Notes: generated by a model not told the origin, from the sequence alone. Shown: positions 48,086-60,094, counted from the stretch's first letter. The stretch is 64,000 bases of DNA from Ostreococcus mediterraneus (GCA_012295225.1 WMKK01000008.1:372001-436000); one strand, 5' to 3'. Made by a program: numbers and translations.

Positions 48086-50194
48086 CTAATCGCTTTGAGC
48101 GATGGTGGCGACGTCATCGGGTCGGGCGACGATGACGGATTCGCGGTCAATGGTGACCATGCCGAGACGGGCGCCGGTGGGCTTGCGGACGTACTTTGGA
48201 GACGTGTATGAGACGTTGACTTTGCCATCGGAACGCATTTTGGAATGGAACGAGGCGAGATTTGCGGCAAATTGTAAGTCTTCGTCGGATGCGGTCTGTC
48301 CGGGTTGATTTCGTAGGATGACGTGCGCGCCGGGAGCGCCGCGAACGTGGAACCACACGTCTTGGTCTTGACCAAAATGTAAGCTCACGGCTTCGTTGCC
48401 GCGGCTGTTACGCCCAACGTAGACTTCTTTGCCACTCGGCGCGGTGTATACGCGAATTGCGCTCATCATTTCTTGCTTACGTGCTTGCTTGCCCGATTTG
48501 GGCTTTGATCCTTTCTTGACGTTGGCTTTGTCGCGGATTTTTGCTTCGGCACCTTTGCCGACGGGCTTCATAAAGCCGCCGTCGACGAGCTCTGCGCCGA
48601 CTTCTTCAATGAACAGTAAATCATCTCTAGATTTGAACTCTAGCACTTCTAAAACTGAGAATTCCACTTGCGAAAGGTATTCGACTTCAGATGCGGCTTG
48701 CTCCATCAGTGGCTCGATGGCGTCGGCGGTGCGACGTAATTTACGCGTCTTCTTGTACAACGCCTCGGCGGTACCTACCGGACCTTTATCGGCGTCTACG
48801 GCAATCATCACTGGCTCGCCGGTTGTAAAATCTTGAGCCTCGAGCGATATCGCTCCGGGCTTGTAATTGTAACTATACGCCATCAACGCGTCTGCTTGCT
48901 CTTGAAGCTTCTCGTGTCCCCTGGCGGCGTCGAGTTGCTTGCGAAACGCCGCCTCCTTGCTCGCCAACTTTTTCAAGCTCAAACGTACAGATTGAAGTAT
49001 GCGCGCACGCTCGCGACTGAATACATCTTCTTCGCCAGCTTCGCCGTAAACGGCACCGAATAGCGCACCGATAGGGCCACCAGCGGCGCTCAAATCCTCC
49101 GCCGGCGGGGGTAACGCAACGCCCGCCGACGACGCGTGCAACAACAATTGCCCAAACTCTTCGCACCACACCACATCTTTCATGTTTTTAGTCTCTACAG
49201 AGTGCACCCAAAGCTCAAATTCGGCATAAATCGCTTCATAGTTACCATCAGATGCGTCTGAAACTAATATCCCATCTGCAACACGCGCGCCGCGAACCAA
49301 CGTCTTTGCCAGCGCAGGCGACACGCCTCGAAACGCTCGCACTAAACATCGATCGATAGCGCGTTCACTGTCATCCTTCATCGTCTCCGCAACTTGTACT
49401 AGTAAATCTCTAAACTCCTGCCAATTAGATACCGAGGTCGGATCGATACCTGGCGCCGCAGGTGGCGGCGCGTACTCGTACCCGATGGCTAACCGTCGCA
49501 CGCTCGTCTGCTTCTCGCCCACCTGATATCCACACGCCAGCACCTCATTCCCCGCTAAAGCGTCCAATATAAACGCATTACTATGTCTACCCATAATTTC
49601 GCACAGCAACTCGTGCGATACCTCGCCTCCAGGTCGATCACCAAACGATAATTTACACACGCGCTCCCACGCCTGGTGCGCGTCGGCGTCCAAAAGCACC
49701 TTGCCTCGCAACAACCCATTCGCGGCTTCACCAAAACTCAACTGCTCTTCTTTACCAATTCGCGGCGGTTGCGCGCTCAACGCCACGTTTGCCACTTGTG
49801 GATGCCAGCTCACGCGTAAGGCGCATTTTCCATTCGCCGTGCGCATGCCTAGGACCAACGTGTGCGCGTCGGGTTGCACGACGACGTCCACCTTTGCGGG
49901 CGTGGCGAGCGCTTTAATCTCCCCCACGGACGCCACGAGGGCGGTGTAATCGAACGACGCGGGTGCACCACTGGCAGTGGTGAGTGTGCGACGGTGTGCG
50001 CGAAACCCGCCTCGTGGTCGCGCGCGTAGGGTCGAGGACGACGCGACGCGAGGCTTGAGCTGCTGGCGCGAGGAGGACGACGTCGACGTGGGACACGAGA
50101 CGCACGACGACGACGAAAGGCGTCGGGAGCCGGCGCGTGCGACGACGTGCTGGTCACATAGCCTTCGCACGGTTGTCGCGAATATTCGTGACAT
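48086..50194 (-). CDS. Organellar NFACT/RqcH-like protein
   Basis: NFACT proteins (RqcH in bacteria, NEMF/Rqc2 in eukaryotes) bind stalled large ribosomal subunits and add C-terminal Ala tails. This copy has a Ser/Arg-rich N-terminus (MSRIFATTVRRL...) fitting a plastid or mitochondrial transit peptide, and resembles the bacterial form, with no eukaryote-specific C-terminal domain. NFACT-N is marked by VSHELLCEIMGRHSNAFILD; a coiled-coil middle part (ERARILQSVRLSLKKLASKEAAFRKQLDAAR) follows; NFACT-R is marked by QDVWFHVRGAPGAHVILRN. The start ATG is 50194; the open frame beyond it overlaps the BUB3 gene. It has 702 residues. Confidence 0.85.
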   Translation of the reverse strand: MSRIFATTVRRLCDQHVVARAGSRRLSSSSCVSCPTSTSSSSRQQLKPRVASSSTLRARPRGGFRAHRRTLTTASGAPASFDYTALVASVGEIKALATPAKVDVVVQPDAHTLVLGMRTANGKCALRVSWHPQVANVALSAQPPRIGKEEQLSFGEAANGLLRGKVLLDADAHQAWERVCKLSFGDRPGGEVSHELLCEIMGRHSNAFILDALAGNEVLACGYQVGEKQTSVRRLAIGYEYAPPPAAPGIDPTSVSNWQEFRDLLVQVAETMKDDSERAIDRCLVRAFRGVSPALAKTLVRGARVADGILVSDASDGNYEAIYAEFELWVHSVETKNMKDVVWCEEFGQLLLHASSAGVALPPPAEDLSAAGGPIGALFGAVYGEAGEEDVFSRERARILQSVRLSLKKLASKEAAFRKQLDAARGHEKLQEQADALMAYSYNYKPGAISLEAQDFTTGEPVMIAVDADKGPVGTAEALYKKTRKLRRTADAIEPLMEQAASEVEYLSQVEFSVLEVLEFKSRDDLLFIEEVGAELVDGGFMKPVGKGAEAKIRDKANVKKGSKPKSGKQARKQEMMSAIRVYTAPSGKEVYVGRNSRGNEAVSLHFGQDQDVWFHVRGAPGAHVILRNQPGQTASDEDLQFAANLASFHSKMRSDGKVNVSYTSPKYVRKPTGARLGMVTIDRESVIVARPDDVATIAQSD

Positions 50195-50276
50195 TGCGCG
50201 CGAGTGCCAGCGTCGTGTGCCCGCTTCGACGTGTGAGGTTGCGTGTCTGACGCGCGTAGCGCTCGAATGAATGATA

Positions 50277-51374
50277 TTACTTGGCTGCTGCTGCTGCTGC
50301 TGCTGCTTTCGGCGTGACTTCGGCGTCATCACCGATGACACGAATGTACAATCTATCGTGTGGCGTATTCTTTTCGCGCTCTTCCTGCGCGTACGAACTT
50401 GCCACAGCTAACATGGTTCCGCACGGAGAAAACGCCAACGACGCGACGCTCGTCGGGTAGCGCGGGCATTGAAACAACCGCTTCTTCGCCGCGCCGTCCC
50501 AAATGTTCACGTACCCATCGCCTCCACCCGTGGCAAACGTTCCGAGCGGATGAAACGACACCGCGTGCACGGGATAAATCACCTCCCCAGTCGCAGGGTC
50601 GGTCTTTCGATGACATTTAAACGCGTATCGCTCGCGTTCGTTTCGGTCGTCGGCGACGTACTCCACGGCGACCCTGCCCTCCACCGAGGCGATGACAACA
50701 CTGTCACCACGCGGATTCCCTCGCACGCATCGCGTTTGAAATCGCATACTCGACTGACGGTTAATCACCGGTCGACCACCAGAGATGATATCCGACGTCT
50801 TATACGCTAAAATTTGCCTATCGCTCGCGCCCAAAAACAACACCCCGTTTGCGACGTCGCTCGTAAACGCCTTACCCGGCAGCGACGTTGACGCCGCGCA
50901 CCGCCCACAGTCGCCCCCACCAGGCGCGCGTAAATCCCAAGCCTTTAACGTTCGATCATAACTCGCGCTAAACACCATATTCGGCGCGTTCTCGCCATCA
51001 TATTCCACGCACGACACCGCCTCGCGGTGCGCGCCGACGACGCGCTCGACCCCCGACGTCACGTCAAACGCGCGCACCGCCCCATCCGCGCCTCCACTCA
51101 CCACGTGCGTGCGATCAACAAACGTCCCACACAACTGCGGCGACGTCGTTTTAAACGCGTGTAACCTCGTGTGCTGCCCCGCGAGGCGCGCGCGCGCGCC
51201 GTACACCCTCACATCCCCGCCCCACGACGTCGCCGCGCACAGCGTCGTCGTCGTCGTCGTCAACCCATCGTCGTCGTCGTCGTCGCGCGAACGCGCCCAA
51301 AACACGCTCGAAATACCATCATCGAACGCGTCGTCGATCACCCGTCCGCGCCCGTCGTCGTCGCGCGCGCCCAT
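50277..51374 (-). CDS. BUB3: BUB3 (spindle checkpoint WD40 protein)
   Basis: BUB3 brings BUB1 and BUBR1/MAD3 to kinetochores. The 365-residue WD40 propeller matches BUB3 in diagnostic C-terminal segments: ASVEGRVAVEYV, RYAFKCHRKTDP, YPVHAVSFHPLGTFATGGGDGYVNIWD, KKRLFQCPRYPTSVASLAFSPCGTMLAVASSY. RAE1, the closest relative, differs at these places. The start ATG is 51374 (MGARDDDGRG). The last residues are an Ala run from a GCT repeat (50284-50307), unusual for BUB3. CDH1, also in this window, is another regulator of mitotic exit. Confidence 0.92.
   Translation of the reverse strand: MGARDDDGRGRVIDDAFDDGISSVFWARSRDDDDDDGLTTTTTTLCAATSWGGDVRVYGARARLAGQHTRLHAFKTTSPQLCGTFVDRTHVVSGGADGAVRAFDVTSGVERVVGAHREAVSCVEYDGENAPNMVFSASYDRTLKAWDLRAPGGGDCGRCAASTSLPGKAFTSDVANGVLFLGASDRQILAYKTSDIISGGRPVINRQSSMRFQTRCVRGNPRGDSVVIASVEGRVAVEYVADDRNERERYAFKCHRKTDPATGEVIYPVHAVSFHPLGTFATGGGDGYVNIWDGAAKKRLFQCPRYPTSVASLAFSPCGTMLAVASSYAQEEREKNTPHDRLYIRVIGDDAEVTPKAAAAAAAAK
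50284..50307. repeat. CTG/GCA triplet repeat
   Basis: Eight CTG units (GCA type on the coding strand) lie within the last codons of BUB3 and encode a C-terminal poly-Ala run. Such runs are often length-variable. Confidence 0.8.
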
Positions 51375-51782
51375 CGTTGACGCGCCGCGACCGTTGACGC
51401 GCGCCCGTCGTGGACGCGCGTGGCGTGTACCGGTACACGCATGCCACACGCACGCGCATAGCGATACCGCGCATACTGTGCGGTATGTGCGCACCGACGC
51501 TGGCAAAGTCTGAGGCGTACGCCCGGCGCGCACCTGTGTTGGCGCCTATTATAGGGCGTACCCCTGTATAGTAGTTATTATGTTTCAATACGAACTATAC
51601 ATACAGGTACAGTAGGCCATCACGCGTGGCCGCGCGCGCGACCGGGCGACCGGTGCCCCGTAGTGCGCGCGCGCGCTGTGCTATGTGTGACGGTTAAAGA
51701 CGCCCACGCGGACGATCGGACGATCGGCGTGACCGGACGACCGATAGCGCGACCGCGCGCGAGGGTCGGCAGAGCGCGACCG
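51375..51782. other. Divergent promoter region, BUB3 and KDM5-like genes
   Basis: This 408-base stretch separates the divergent BUB3 and KDM5-like genes. It includes GCGC-rich DNA, an AT-rich island at about 51548-51615 that may hold the core promoters, and a CGATCGGACGATCGG-like repeat near 51714-51725. I see no further gene. Confidence 0.5.
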
Positions 51783-54700
51783 ATGGCGTGGTCGTCGTGC
51801 TCGCCGTCGCGCCCGGCGCCGGGCGTGGTGGTGGAACCGCGCGCGGAAGACGCCGAGAGCGCGCTGAGAGTGATTCGCGATGCGAGCGAGGCCGGAGGGA
51901 CGTCGCAAGGGGCGGTGAAGGTGGTGGCGCCGCGAGGCGAGGACGCGCCGCTCGGGTTCGCGTTGGATGCGCGCGCGTGGAGATTCCGCGCGCGCATTCA
52001 GGCGGTACGCGCGCTCGGGTCGATCGCACGTGCGACGCGCGCGGTAGGGGGTGATGAAGAAGAGAGCTTTAGGGATGCGTATGAGTCGTTTGCGGGGGAA
52101 TGTGCGGCGAGTGGGGACGGGTTGAGGGCGCCGAGAGGCGCGGCGTGGCGCGTGCACATCCTCCGCGGCTGGCGCTTCGACCTGCGTGCGATGTACGACG
52201 AGGTCGCCTCGCGAGGTGGATACGACGCGATCGATACAAATCAAGGTTGGCGCGAAGTTGCTGAGCGCTTGGGCGCGCATGGGCGCGGCTGCGCCGCGGG
52301 GCATGCGGTGAAAGTGCTCTATCGCGAGTGGCTGCTTGATTTTGAGCGCGTCAAGCGCGCTCGAGACATCGCGAAGAACGCCGCCAAGTTTCACGCATGC
52401 GCGCACGAACTCGATCGAGAGGACAAAGATGTTATCGATGCGTTGATTGGTCTAGAGCTTGGGGCGTCTGGTGCGCCTCCACAGAGGCCAAAGTTGGAAA
52501 ACGTACGTCGCGACTACGCGTAAACCATATCTTGGGTTGTTGGGTCATCCGTCCCTTTACGCGCGCGCTTGACCCGCGCCTGCGCGCGCGAAAACCCACC
52601 GCACGCGCCAGTGCGCGTCGACAGTCGTGAAATCTAACCACTCGTGTTCATCACACTCAACAGGGATTGGAAGAAATCGCCCACCAGCTCGCAGAGGTGC
52701 ACGAAAGCGACGCCAATTGCGCCGTGTGCGGCGCCCCCGGTGACGAGGAGGCGATGATCTTATGCGACGGGTGCGATCGAGGGTACGTGTATCGCTCGCG
52801 TTTTCGTCGCGAATGCGTGCTCGGTTTATTGTTTCATCGTTTCCTACGCGCTGTGCGTCAATGCCATCGTCGCGTGCGGCGACAATCCGCGGGTAACCGC
52901 GCCGCGCGCCTCGATCGACGACGCCCCGCGGTCCAGGCGGTCGACGGTTACGTTTTCCGACGTGTCCGCACACGCGGGTGTTTTTTAGGAGTGGCTGACG
53001 ATGATTGATGATGCTGTCGGGCGACTTTTTGTATTGCTGACCCGCTTTGCGCCGCGTCGCACGTGATGGTTTATATGTACTGACATTAATGTGTTGTCGT
53101 TGTCGTATGCTTAGGTCACACATGTACTGCCTGACGCCGAAGATGACGTCGGTGCCGAGCGGGGAGTGGTTTTGTCAAGAGTGCAAAGACGTCGAGGACG
53201 AGGTGCGGAGGTTGAGCGCGGATGAAGGGCACGAGTATACGCTCGGGGAGTTTAACGATGCGTGCATAGAATTCGATAAGGCATTCTTTGGCGAAGAAGC
53301 GAAACGAACTGGGATTAGTATTCAAGCCATTGAAGAGTGCTTTTGGCGCATGGTGGAAGAACCGACACCCGCGGATGACGTATGCGAGGTGAAATGTGGT
53401 TCGTGCATCGACACCACGAGACATGGAAGTGGATTCCCGCGACCTGGAGAGACGCCTAAGGTGAAGATTGAAGGCGCGAGTGCAGAAAACGTGAAGCAAT
53501 GCACGGAGTCGTTGTGGAATTTGAATAATATTGCGCGTGCGAATGGAGACCAAGTCTCAATGTTAGCTGCATTGAAGGAGGATGTTGTCGGAGTGACGAC
53601 GCCATGCCTTGAGATTGGAAGCACGTTTAGCTCAACGACATGGCGTCGTGAGGATCATCAGTTGTACAGTATCACTTACAACCACTGGGGTGCGGCGAAG
53701 ACATGGTACAGCGTTCCAGCGAGCGCAGCCGAACAATTGGAGAACTGCTTCAAGAATCTAATGCCAGATGTTTTTGAAGACAACCCAGATGCGTTAAAGC
53801 GGCTGTTTACTATGCTCTCGCCAAACGCTTTGATGGCTGCCGGCGTACCAGTGTACACCTTGCAACAATATCCAGGTGAGTACGTGGTGACATATCCGGG
53901 GGCGTACTACGCAACCTTCAATTGCGGGCTCAATTGTACGGAATCCGTCAACTTTGCTCCACCAGATTGGTTGACATTCGGCCTTGAAAGCGTCGAGAGA
54001 AATCGTTTGCATGCCAGTCCTTCGTTGTTTAGCCATGATCAGTTGTTGTGTGACTCTGCGGAAGAGCCAAGTGCAATAACCGCACCGTTTTTGTGGCCAG
54101 AGATTGCGCGACTACTTTTGAATGAAACGAACGCCCGAGATGAACTTCTCTCGAGTGGCGTTTCGCGAAGCACGCGTATCGCTGTGGATGATAAAAACGA
54201 TGATTCGAGCAACCCTCGTACGGTGAGACCAAAAGATGAGCCATGCGGTCATGGTGAGTGCGTCGTTTGTCGACACATTCTCTATCTTTCTGGCGTTTAC
54301 TGTTCTTGTGACCCGTCTCGCAAAGCGTGTTTGAGACACGCCGCTGAGTTGTGCGACTGTAAACTGTCCAATCGAACGATGTTTTACCGTAAAACGTTGG
54401 CAGATTTGGAAAAGTTAACCGAAAAGACGGAACGCGCTGTACCATCAAAAGAACTATCCGTCATCAAAGCTCAGAATGCGGCATTGAAATCGCCCGTGCA
54501 GAACAAGAATCGTCTCAAGAGAGCTCAAGCCTGGGTCAAATGTGTTGAGGAAGAACTTGTCAAGCCACCGTTACCGCCATTAGATGACTTGACAAAGCTC
54601 GCCATAGGAGCGGAAGAGTTTATCTGGGGTGGTTCGGATATGCAAGGTGCACGCGACGCACATGCGCGCGTAATGAACGCTATCGCTTGGCAAACGAGTT

Positions 54701-57700
54701 TGGCGGCATTGAAACAGCGCCTTGCGTCAGGGTCTGGCGCTGAATCTAGTCATGATGATGCCAGCGAGCCACGCATTGGTTTACTTCGTCTTCGCGAGCT
54801 CTTAGATGAGCCTCCAGTGCCGATGCCGAAGTCAGAAACTCAGCCTTTACACGAATTACTCGCCACTGGATTGAAACTCGAGGAACGGATAAAGACTGCA
54901 TTGGACGAGTCACCAAATCCAGCACCGCGTGCGTGCTCAAGTCTCCAATCCGAAGCAAACCGATTCAGCGTGGAAGTTCCTTCCTACAAAAAGCTGAAGG
55001 ACGTGATTGCTCGCGCCGGAGCTTGGTCTACAAAAGTTCGTCAAGCTCTTCCTGGGCGACGCCAACTTCCGCCTCGAGATGAATTGGCAAGCGCACATGA
55101 AATTGAGGAGCTCTTCAAACAATCGACAGGATTACCAGTACAGCAAAACGAACTCATTACTCTACGCAAATCTTTAGAGGAAATCAACTTTTGGCGTGCC
55201 AAGGCGGAGTCTTTATTCGACAATAAGGTTGACATTGACGATGCCGAAGCACTTTTGAAGGAAGGTCTCAGCTTATCATCGAGGCTGGATGCGGTGGATC
55301 AGCTTGAAGAACAAATAACGCTCGTGAAAGCATGGGCCAAGCGCGCTAGAGAAAGTGACTTCCCCAATGCGCGCGTGCAAGACTTACAGCTCCTTTTACA
55401 ACAAGGCGAAGGATTCAGCGTCACCATCGAGGAAGTTGATTGGTTGAAGAATCGCATCGTCGTTCGCGAATTAGTTGCCAAACTCAAGGACATGATTTCG
55501 TCGAAAAAGCACACTCTTGCTGAGCTCGAGACACTCGTGAAAGACGGTAATGATTTCCTCGATTCCGATGATAAGGAAGTCGCACCCGACGAGGAAGTGC
55601 TTCTGACGCAGTGCGAAACTCACATCAAGGCTGCAAGAAAATGGAATGAAAAGGCTGAATCTATGCGCAAGTCGCTCGGTGGCAAAGATCAAGCTACATT
55701 GGACGATGCTTTCTCTCTTATCCGTGAAGGCAATACGATTCCAATCATTCTAGATGGATTTGATGTTCTTTCAGAGGCAGTAACGGTGGCAAAGTCGTGG
55801 TTGGATCGCGCTCAGCCATGCTTAAAGGGTAAGCAACTCACGCGTCGCGGCGTGTCTAACCCGATTCCTCCGCTTTCTGAGGCTCAAGCTCTTTTGGAGG
55901 AATCTAAGAGCCTGAAACTCTTTGTCAAGGAAGTAGAAGCTTTGGAAGAGCGCGTTGAGGCTGCTGAAGAGTGGGATGTTGATGCCAAGGACGCCATAAA
56001 GCGTTGGCGCGAGGAAGGTGCAGAAGTGACATTGCATGAACTCGAGCTCTCGCACGAAGACTTTGGATTGGAATTACCAGCGATGCGGATGGTGAGACTG
56101 CGCGTCAAGGCTTTGGATTGGGAACAAAAAGTGAAGAAAATCATCGCTCCAAAAGCCAAATTGGTGCAAGATACCGAGTTGGATGAACTACGAGCGGAAA
56201 TTGATACTCTTGAAGACCTAGATCCCGCGCTTCGTGATGAAATCATCAAGCGGCACACAATTGTTGATGATTGGCGAAAGAAAGCCGATCGTTTACTTGA
56301 TCCACCGCCCCTCGAAGATGGCCGTCTTTCGACGAGCGCGTCACCAGAAGAAATTGATGCACTCATCGCGGAGGGCAAGGCGTTGCCAGCCGATGTTTCA
56401 AAGGTGGAAGATTTGGAAGCTTCTTTAGCTGATCATGCGGTATGGGTGGAGTCCGTGCGCAAGTGTCTGAATAGTGTAGCAGATGGTCGACCTCGGCCAT
56501 CGATCGATGAATTGTTCGAGTTACTAGCTGAAGTTGAAGACTTAACCTTCAAATGCTCTGAGCGACAGGCTTTGACGAATGCGTGCAACGCTGCCAAGGC
56601 ATGGACGGAGAAGTTGACTGCTTTACTATGGATCAACGAAAGAAATGAATCTGAGACGAACGACAAGACACTGATTGAAATGCTTTCGGCCGTGCTAGAC
56701 TCCATCAAGGCTGGTATTGAGGATATTACTGGGAATGGCGAGCCGCCTGACACTGAAGAGGGCCAATTCTGTTTGTGCCGCCAAGCTGGTGGTATTCAAA
56801 TGGTTGGTTGTGACGACTGCGGTGACTGGTTTCACTTGAAATGTATCAATGTTTCTCCTACCATGGCGAAGACGATGCATAATTACATCTGCCCACCTTG
56901 CGTGGCGAAAAATGGTAAGGCAAGTGCGCTTTCTTTAGAGACGTACCGCTCGGTGCATCGCACAAGCAGGCCAAATGTTATGCTTCTGCGTGAGCTTCTC
57001 AATGAGGCACAACAATTTCCGGGCGAAGTACCTGAAGAACGTATTCTTCATCAGCTCATCAACACACATGACGCTTGGAGACTTGAAGTTCGTAAAGCAC
57101 TGCATCGTAAAAGCATGAAGGAGGCGCAAGACAATGCTATTACGCAGGCGGCAAAGATTGCTCAAGAAGCTGCCCGAAGAGAGACAGAGGAACGCACGAG
57201 AAGAGTCCACGAGGCTTCTTTGATGGCAACACCTGATGATCCAAACCCGCCAGCGACGCTCACACCGTTGCAGCAAGTGATGCTCATGGGGCAAGCAGTG
57301 ACGTTTGCCGCGACGCAGCGAACGCATGCTCTCAGCATTTCTCCGTGTTCGCCAAAGGTTTCAGAAATCATTACCAAGCAACTCAATCAGCTTCAACAGC
57401 TCGCGATGCAACTGGCGATGTGTCAAGCTCAAATTCACATGGCACCAGTGCGCTCTAGGCCTCACATTCTGCACGTGTTAATGATGCAACAGCAACACTT
57501 GAACATGACAAAGGAGCACGACGAAGAGTTGGCAAAAGCTGGCGCGAGTGACTGGCTCATGCAAGCGACATTGCAGCTTTCAGGAATCATTCCTCCAGAT
57601 GCGGCTATTAATGAAGATCCTAAAGCTCGGAAGAGTGACAGCAAGCAGTCCGCTGGAAAATCTGGCGCGATGAAAAGTGAAGAACCACAGCAATTAGTCA

Positions 57701-58566
57701 TGCAACCACCTCCGTTGGCTGTTCCACCGCAAATGGGACACGACATGGGCATGGGCATCCCGATGGACATGGGCCTCAATGACGATGTTGATCCAGCTTT
57801 GCAAGTCTACGCGGGTATGAAGGGTGCATTGGCCATGGAATTGGAGCCTGTTGAGGAGACGCTTGCATTGATGAGAGAAGTATGCGGACCCGCTTGGCGC
57901 GAGCAAGCGACGCGCATCATGACTGTCGCACCGTTCCCGAAATTGATCACTCTTCATGAGTTGAAAGAATCTGCCATGGCTGCAGGTTTATGTCCTGGCG
58001 CCGGGATCGATCCCCTTGCTGATCGTGCACATGCTTTGGAAGTTGCTGGACAAATTTGGCTTGAGCGTGCCGCCGCAGTCGTGCAGGACAAAACAATCCC
58101 GATCGAAGCGGCGCAAATGCTTCTACAAGAAGGTCGTTCGTTACCGCTGCAGCTCAAAGAAGAATTGGAAGAACTGGGCGAGCGATGCGAGTTGTATTGC
58201 GTGTGTAGAAGCGCATACGATGCACTTAGAGCGATGATTTGTTGCGATAGATGTGATGGATGGTTCCACTACGAATGCATTGGCATGCAACCGCCTGCGC
58301 CGGGAGAGGAGGACGCAGAAACAGAAAACGTCAAGTTTGCATGCCCTGACTGTTGCACTGCACAAGGCATACCGTACGTCCCGTTTAGACCTTCTCCGAG
58401 GACCACGGACGAGGCAGTCGCGGTAGCACCACAGATAGTTGCGGCACCATCTCCAACCGCCGCGGCAGAGGAAACTGAAGCGACCGAAAATGCAAAGAGA
58501 AAACGAAAAGAGCCTACTCCTGCACCTGGGAGTAAAGGGTCGAGTCGCAGTAGACGACGGAAATAG
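51783..58566 (+). CDS. KDM5/JARID1-type chromatin protein, three exons, iron site altered
   Basis: Exons are 51783-52502, 52664-52782 and 53115-58566 (introns of 161 and 332 bases, donors GTACGT, branch sites CTAAC and CTGAC), giving 2,096 residues. Domains in order: JmjN (about 13-75), ARID (125-205), PHD1 (255-305, split by intron 2), JmjC (430-570), C5HC2 zinc finger (655-710), a long PLU-1-like helical part, PHD2 (1497-1545), a Gln/Met-rich part and PHD3 (1972-2025). This is the KDM5 H3K4-demethylase layout (plant JMJ17). But where KDM5A has WHVED, this protein has WRRED (456-460), and where KDM5A has AYHSGFN it has AYYATFN. Two of three iron ligands are therefore replaced (Arg457, Tyr545); the Glu (459) and the 2-oxoglutarate Lys (475) remain. 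It is likely a reader or scaffold, not an active demethylase. Confidence 0.9.
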
Positions 58567-58630
58567 AATGAAACGCATAATTTTAGAATGTATTACGAAT
58601 TTTAAGTTTTTGGATGTTATCGTTAACCCG

Positions 58631-59935
58631 CTAATTAAAACCGAGATCTCTCTTCGGCAAGCGGCGTCCGACGAGTTTGCTCGCATCGAGCTCGGCGAGC
58701 AATAGCTGCTCATCCAGCAACTCTTCACACACACCGTCGTCATCTTCATCGGCACATTCTATGGATGACTTGCCCGTCATATGACGTTCAACGAGCATCT
58801 CTAGGTACCCTTGCCTAGCATAATTCGGTATGAGTCTCGACATATACACGCTTCGTAAAATCCGTTTCTCTTCATCACTCAAGTCTCCATGAAATCCCTG
58901 GCGACGCTCTCTATCGGCTACTGCGTGCGACATCACCATGGCTGCCGCAACTGAAATATTCAAACTTTCTGTGAAACCATACATAGGTACGAACACCGCG
59001 CCATCTGCCATCGCCCGAGCTTCATCAGAGATGCCTTCGCGTTCGTTTCCGAAAATGACCGCCGTGGGAATGGTCCAATCGTAGTGCGAGAGCGGATACG
59101 CGCCCTCGAATTCCGTCGTCAGAATGCGATATCCCTTTTGTTTCGCCGACTTCAACGCATCAGTTGTGTTTGTGAATTTTTCAATATTTTGCCACTTCAT
59201 CGCTCCGCCGCTCGTGCGTCCGCTCGCCTTGAAACTCAATCCCTCGCTCGAAATAATACTCACGCTCCCGATACCCAACGCCTCTGTCGAACGACACACC
59301 GCGAGCATATTCCCTATATCATAAATCCCTTCTAAAATCGGCATCAACGAGAACGTCCGACAATTCAATACATTTTCTAATCTCAACTTTCGATCCTCCG
59401 ACAACAGCGGGCCGACAATGTCGAGCATGTCTTCGGTGCTACACGCCGCGCCTGAGTCGAACGCAAACCCGTCCACGTAAGGAAACCTTTCGCGCTCTGA
59501 CGACTCCGTCACCCCCATCCCACTCTTGCGCACCTTGACCAATCCATGGAATTCAACATCCGGCTGAAACCGTCGCGTCCGTCGACTCTCCTTGGCGCTC
59601 ATCGTCGTCTTCGCGCCCGACGCCCGACGCCCCGACGTCCTCTGCACCTCATTCACCGCGCGCGGAGCCGTGCGCTTGACGCTCACGTCAATGTCCCCGA
59701 CGTGCGCGGACGTCGGACCGACGACGGTGTTGTCATCATCATCACCGTCACCGCTGCCGCCACCAGCGCGCGACACCGCGACGCGCGCGCACCGACGACG
59801 CCGACACGGACGACGATGCGGTGCGGCGCGAATCGACACCCCGCGCGCGCACCCATCGTCGTCAACACCACGACGACGACGCGGCGTCAACGACGACGAC
59901 GTCGACGTCGCGCGCGCGCAGGCAAACGCATGCAT
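58631..59935 (-). CDS. SpoU (TrmH) family RNA 2'-O-methyltransferase, organelle-targeted
   Basis: SPOUT-fold enzymes of this family methylate ribose 2'-OH in tRNA or rRNA. The three SpoU motifs are readable: EGIYDIGNMLAVCRSTEALGI (motif 1), VIFGNEREGISDEA (motif 2) and VFVPMYGFTESLNISVAAAM (motif 3), together forming the trefoil-knot SAM site. The first 110 or so residues are Arg/Ala/Ser-rich with an Asp run and fit a plastid transit peptide. The C-terminal 100 residues are acidic and helical. It resembles plant proteins annotated as plastid or mitochondrial tRNA (Gm18)-type methyltransferases, but the target base cannot be told. It converges on the KDM5-like gene. Confidence 0.88.
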   Translation of the reverse strand: MHAFACARATSTSSSLTPRRRRGVDDDGCARGVSIRAAPHRRPCRRRRCARVAVSRAGGGSGDGDDDDNTVVGPTSAHVGDIDVSVKRTAPRAVNEVQRTSGRRASGAKTTMSAKESRRTRRFQPDVEFHGLVKVRKSGMGVTESSERERFPYVDGFAFDSGAACSTEDMLDIVGPLLSEDRKLRLENVLNCRTFSLMPILEGIYDIGNMLAVCRSTEALGIGSVSIISSEGLSFKASGRTSGGAMKWQNIEKFTNTTDALKSAKQKGYRILTTEFEGAYPLSHYDWTIPTAVIFGNEREGISDEARAMADGAVFVPMYGFTESLNISVAAAMVMSHAVADRERRQGFHGDLSDEEKRILRSVYMSRLIPNYARQGYLEMLVERHMTGKSSIECADEDDDGVCEELLDEQLLLAELDASKLVGRRLPKRDLGFN

Positions 59936-60094
59936 GCCCTATCTATCTGCACCGCGCACCGCGCGCACCGCGCGTGAATGACGCGACGCACGCGACGCGA
60001 CCAGACGACGGCTGGACGAGACAAATCGTTCCGGCGCGTGGGAAGGATCGCACGCGTGGCTCCATGCGACAGACGTCGGACGGTGAAGCACGAG

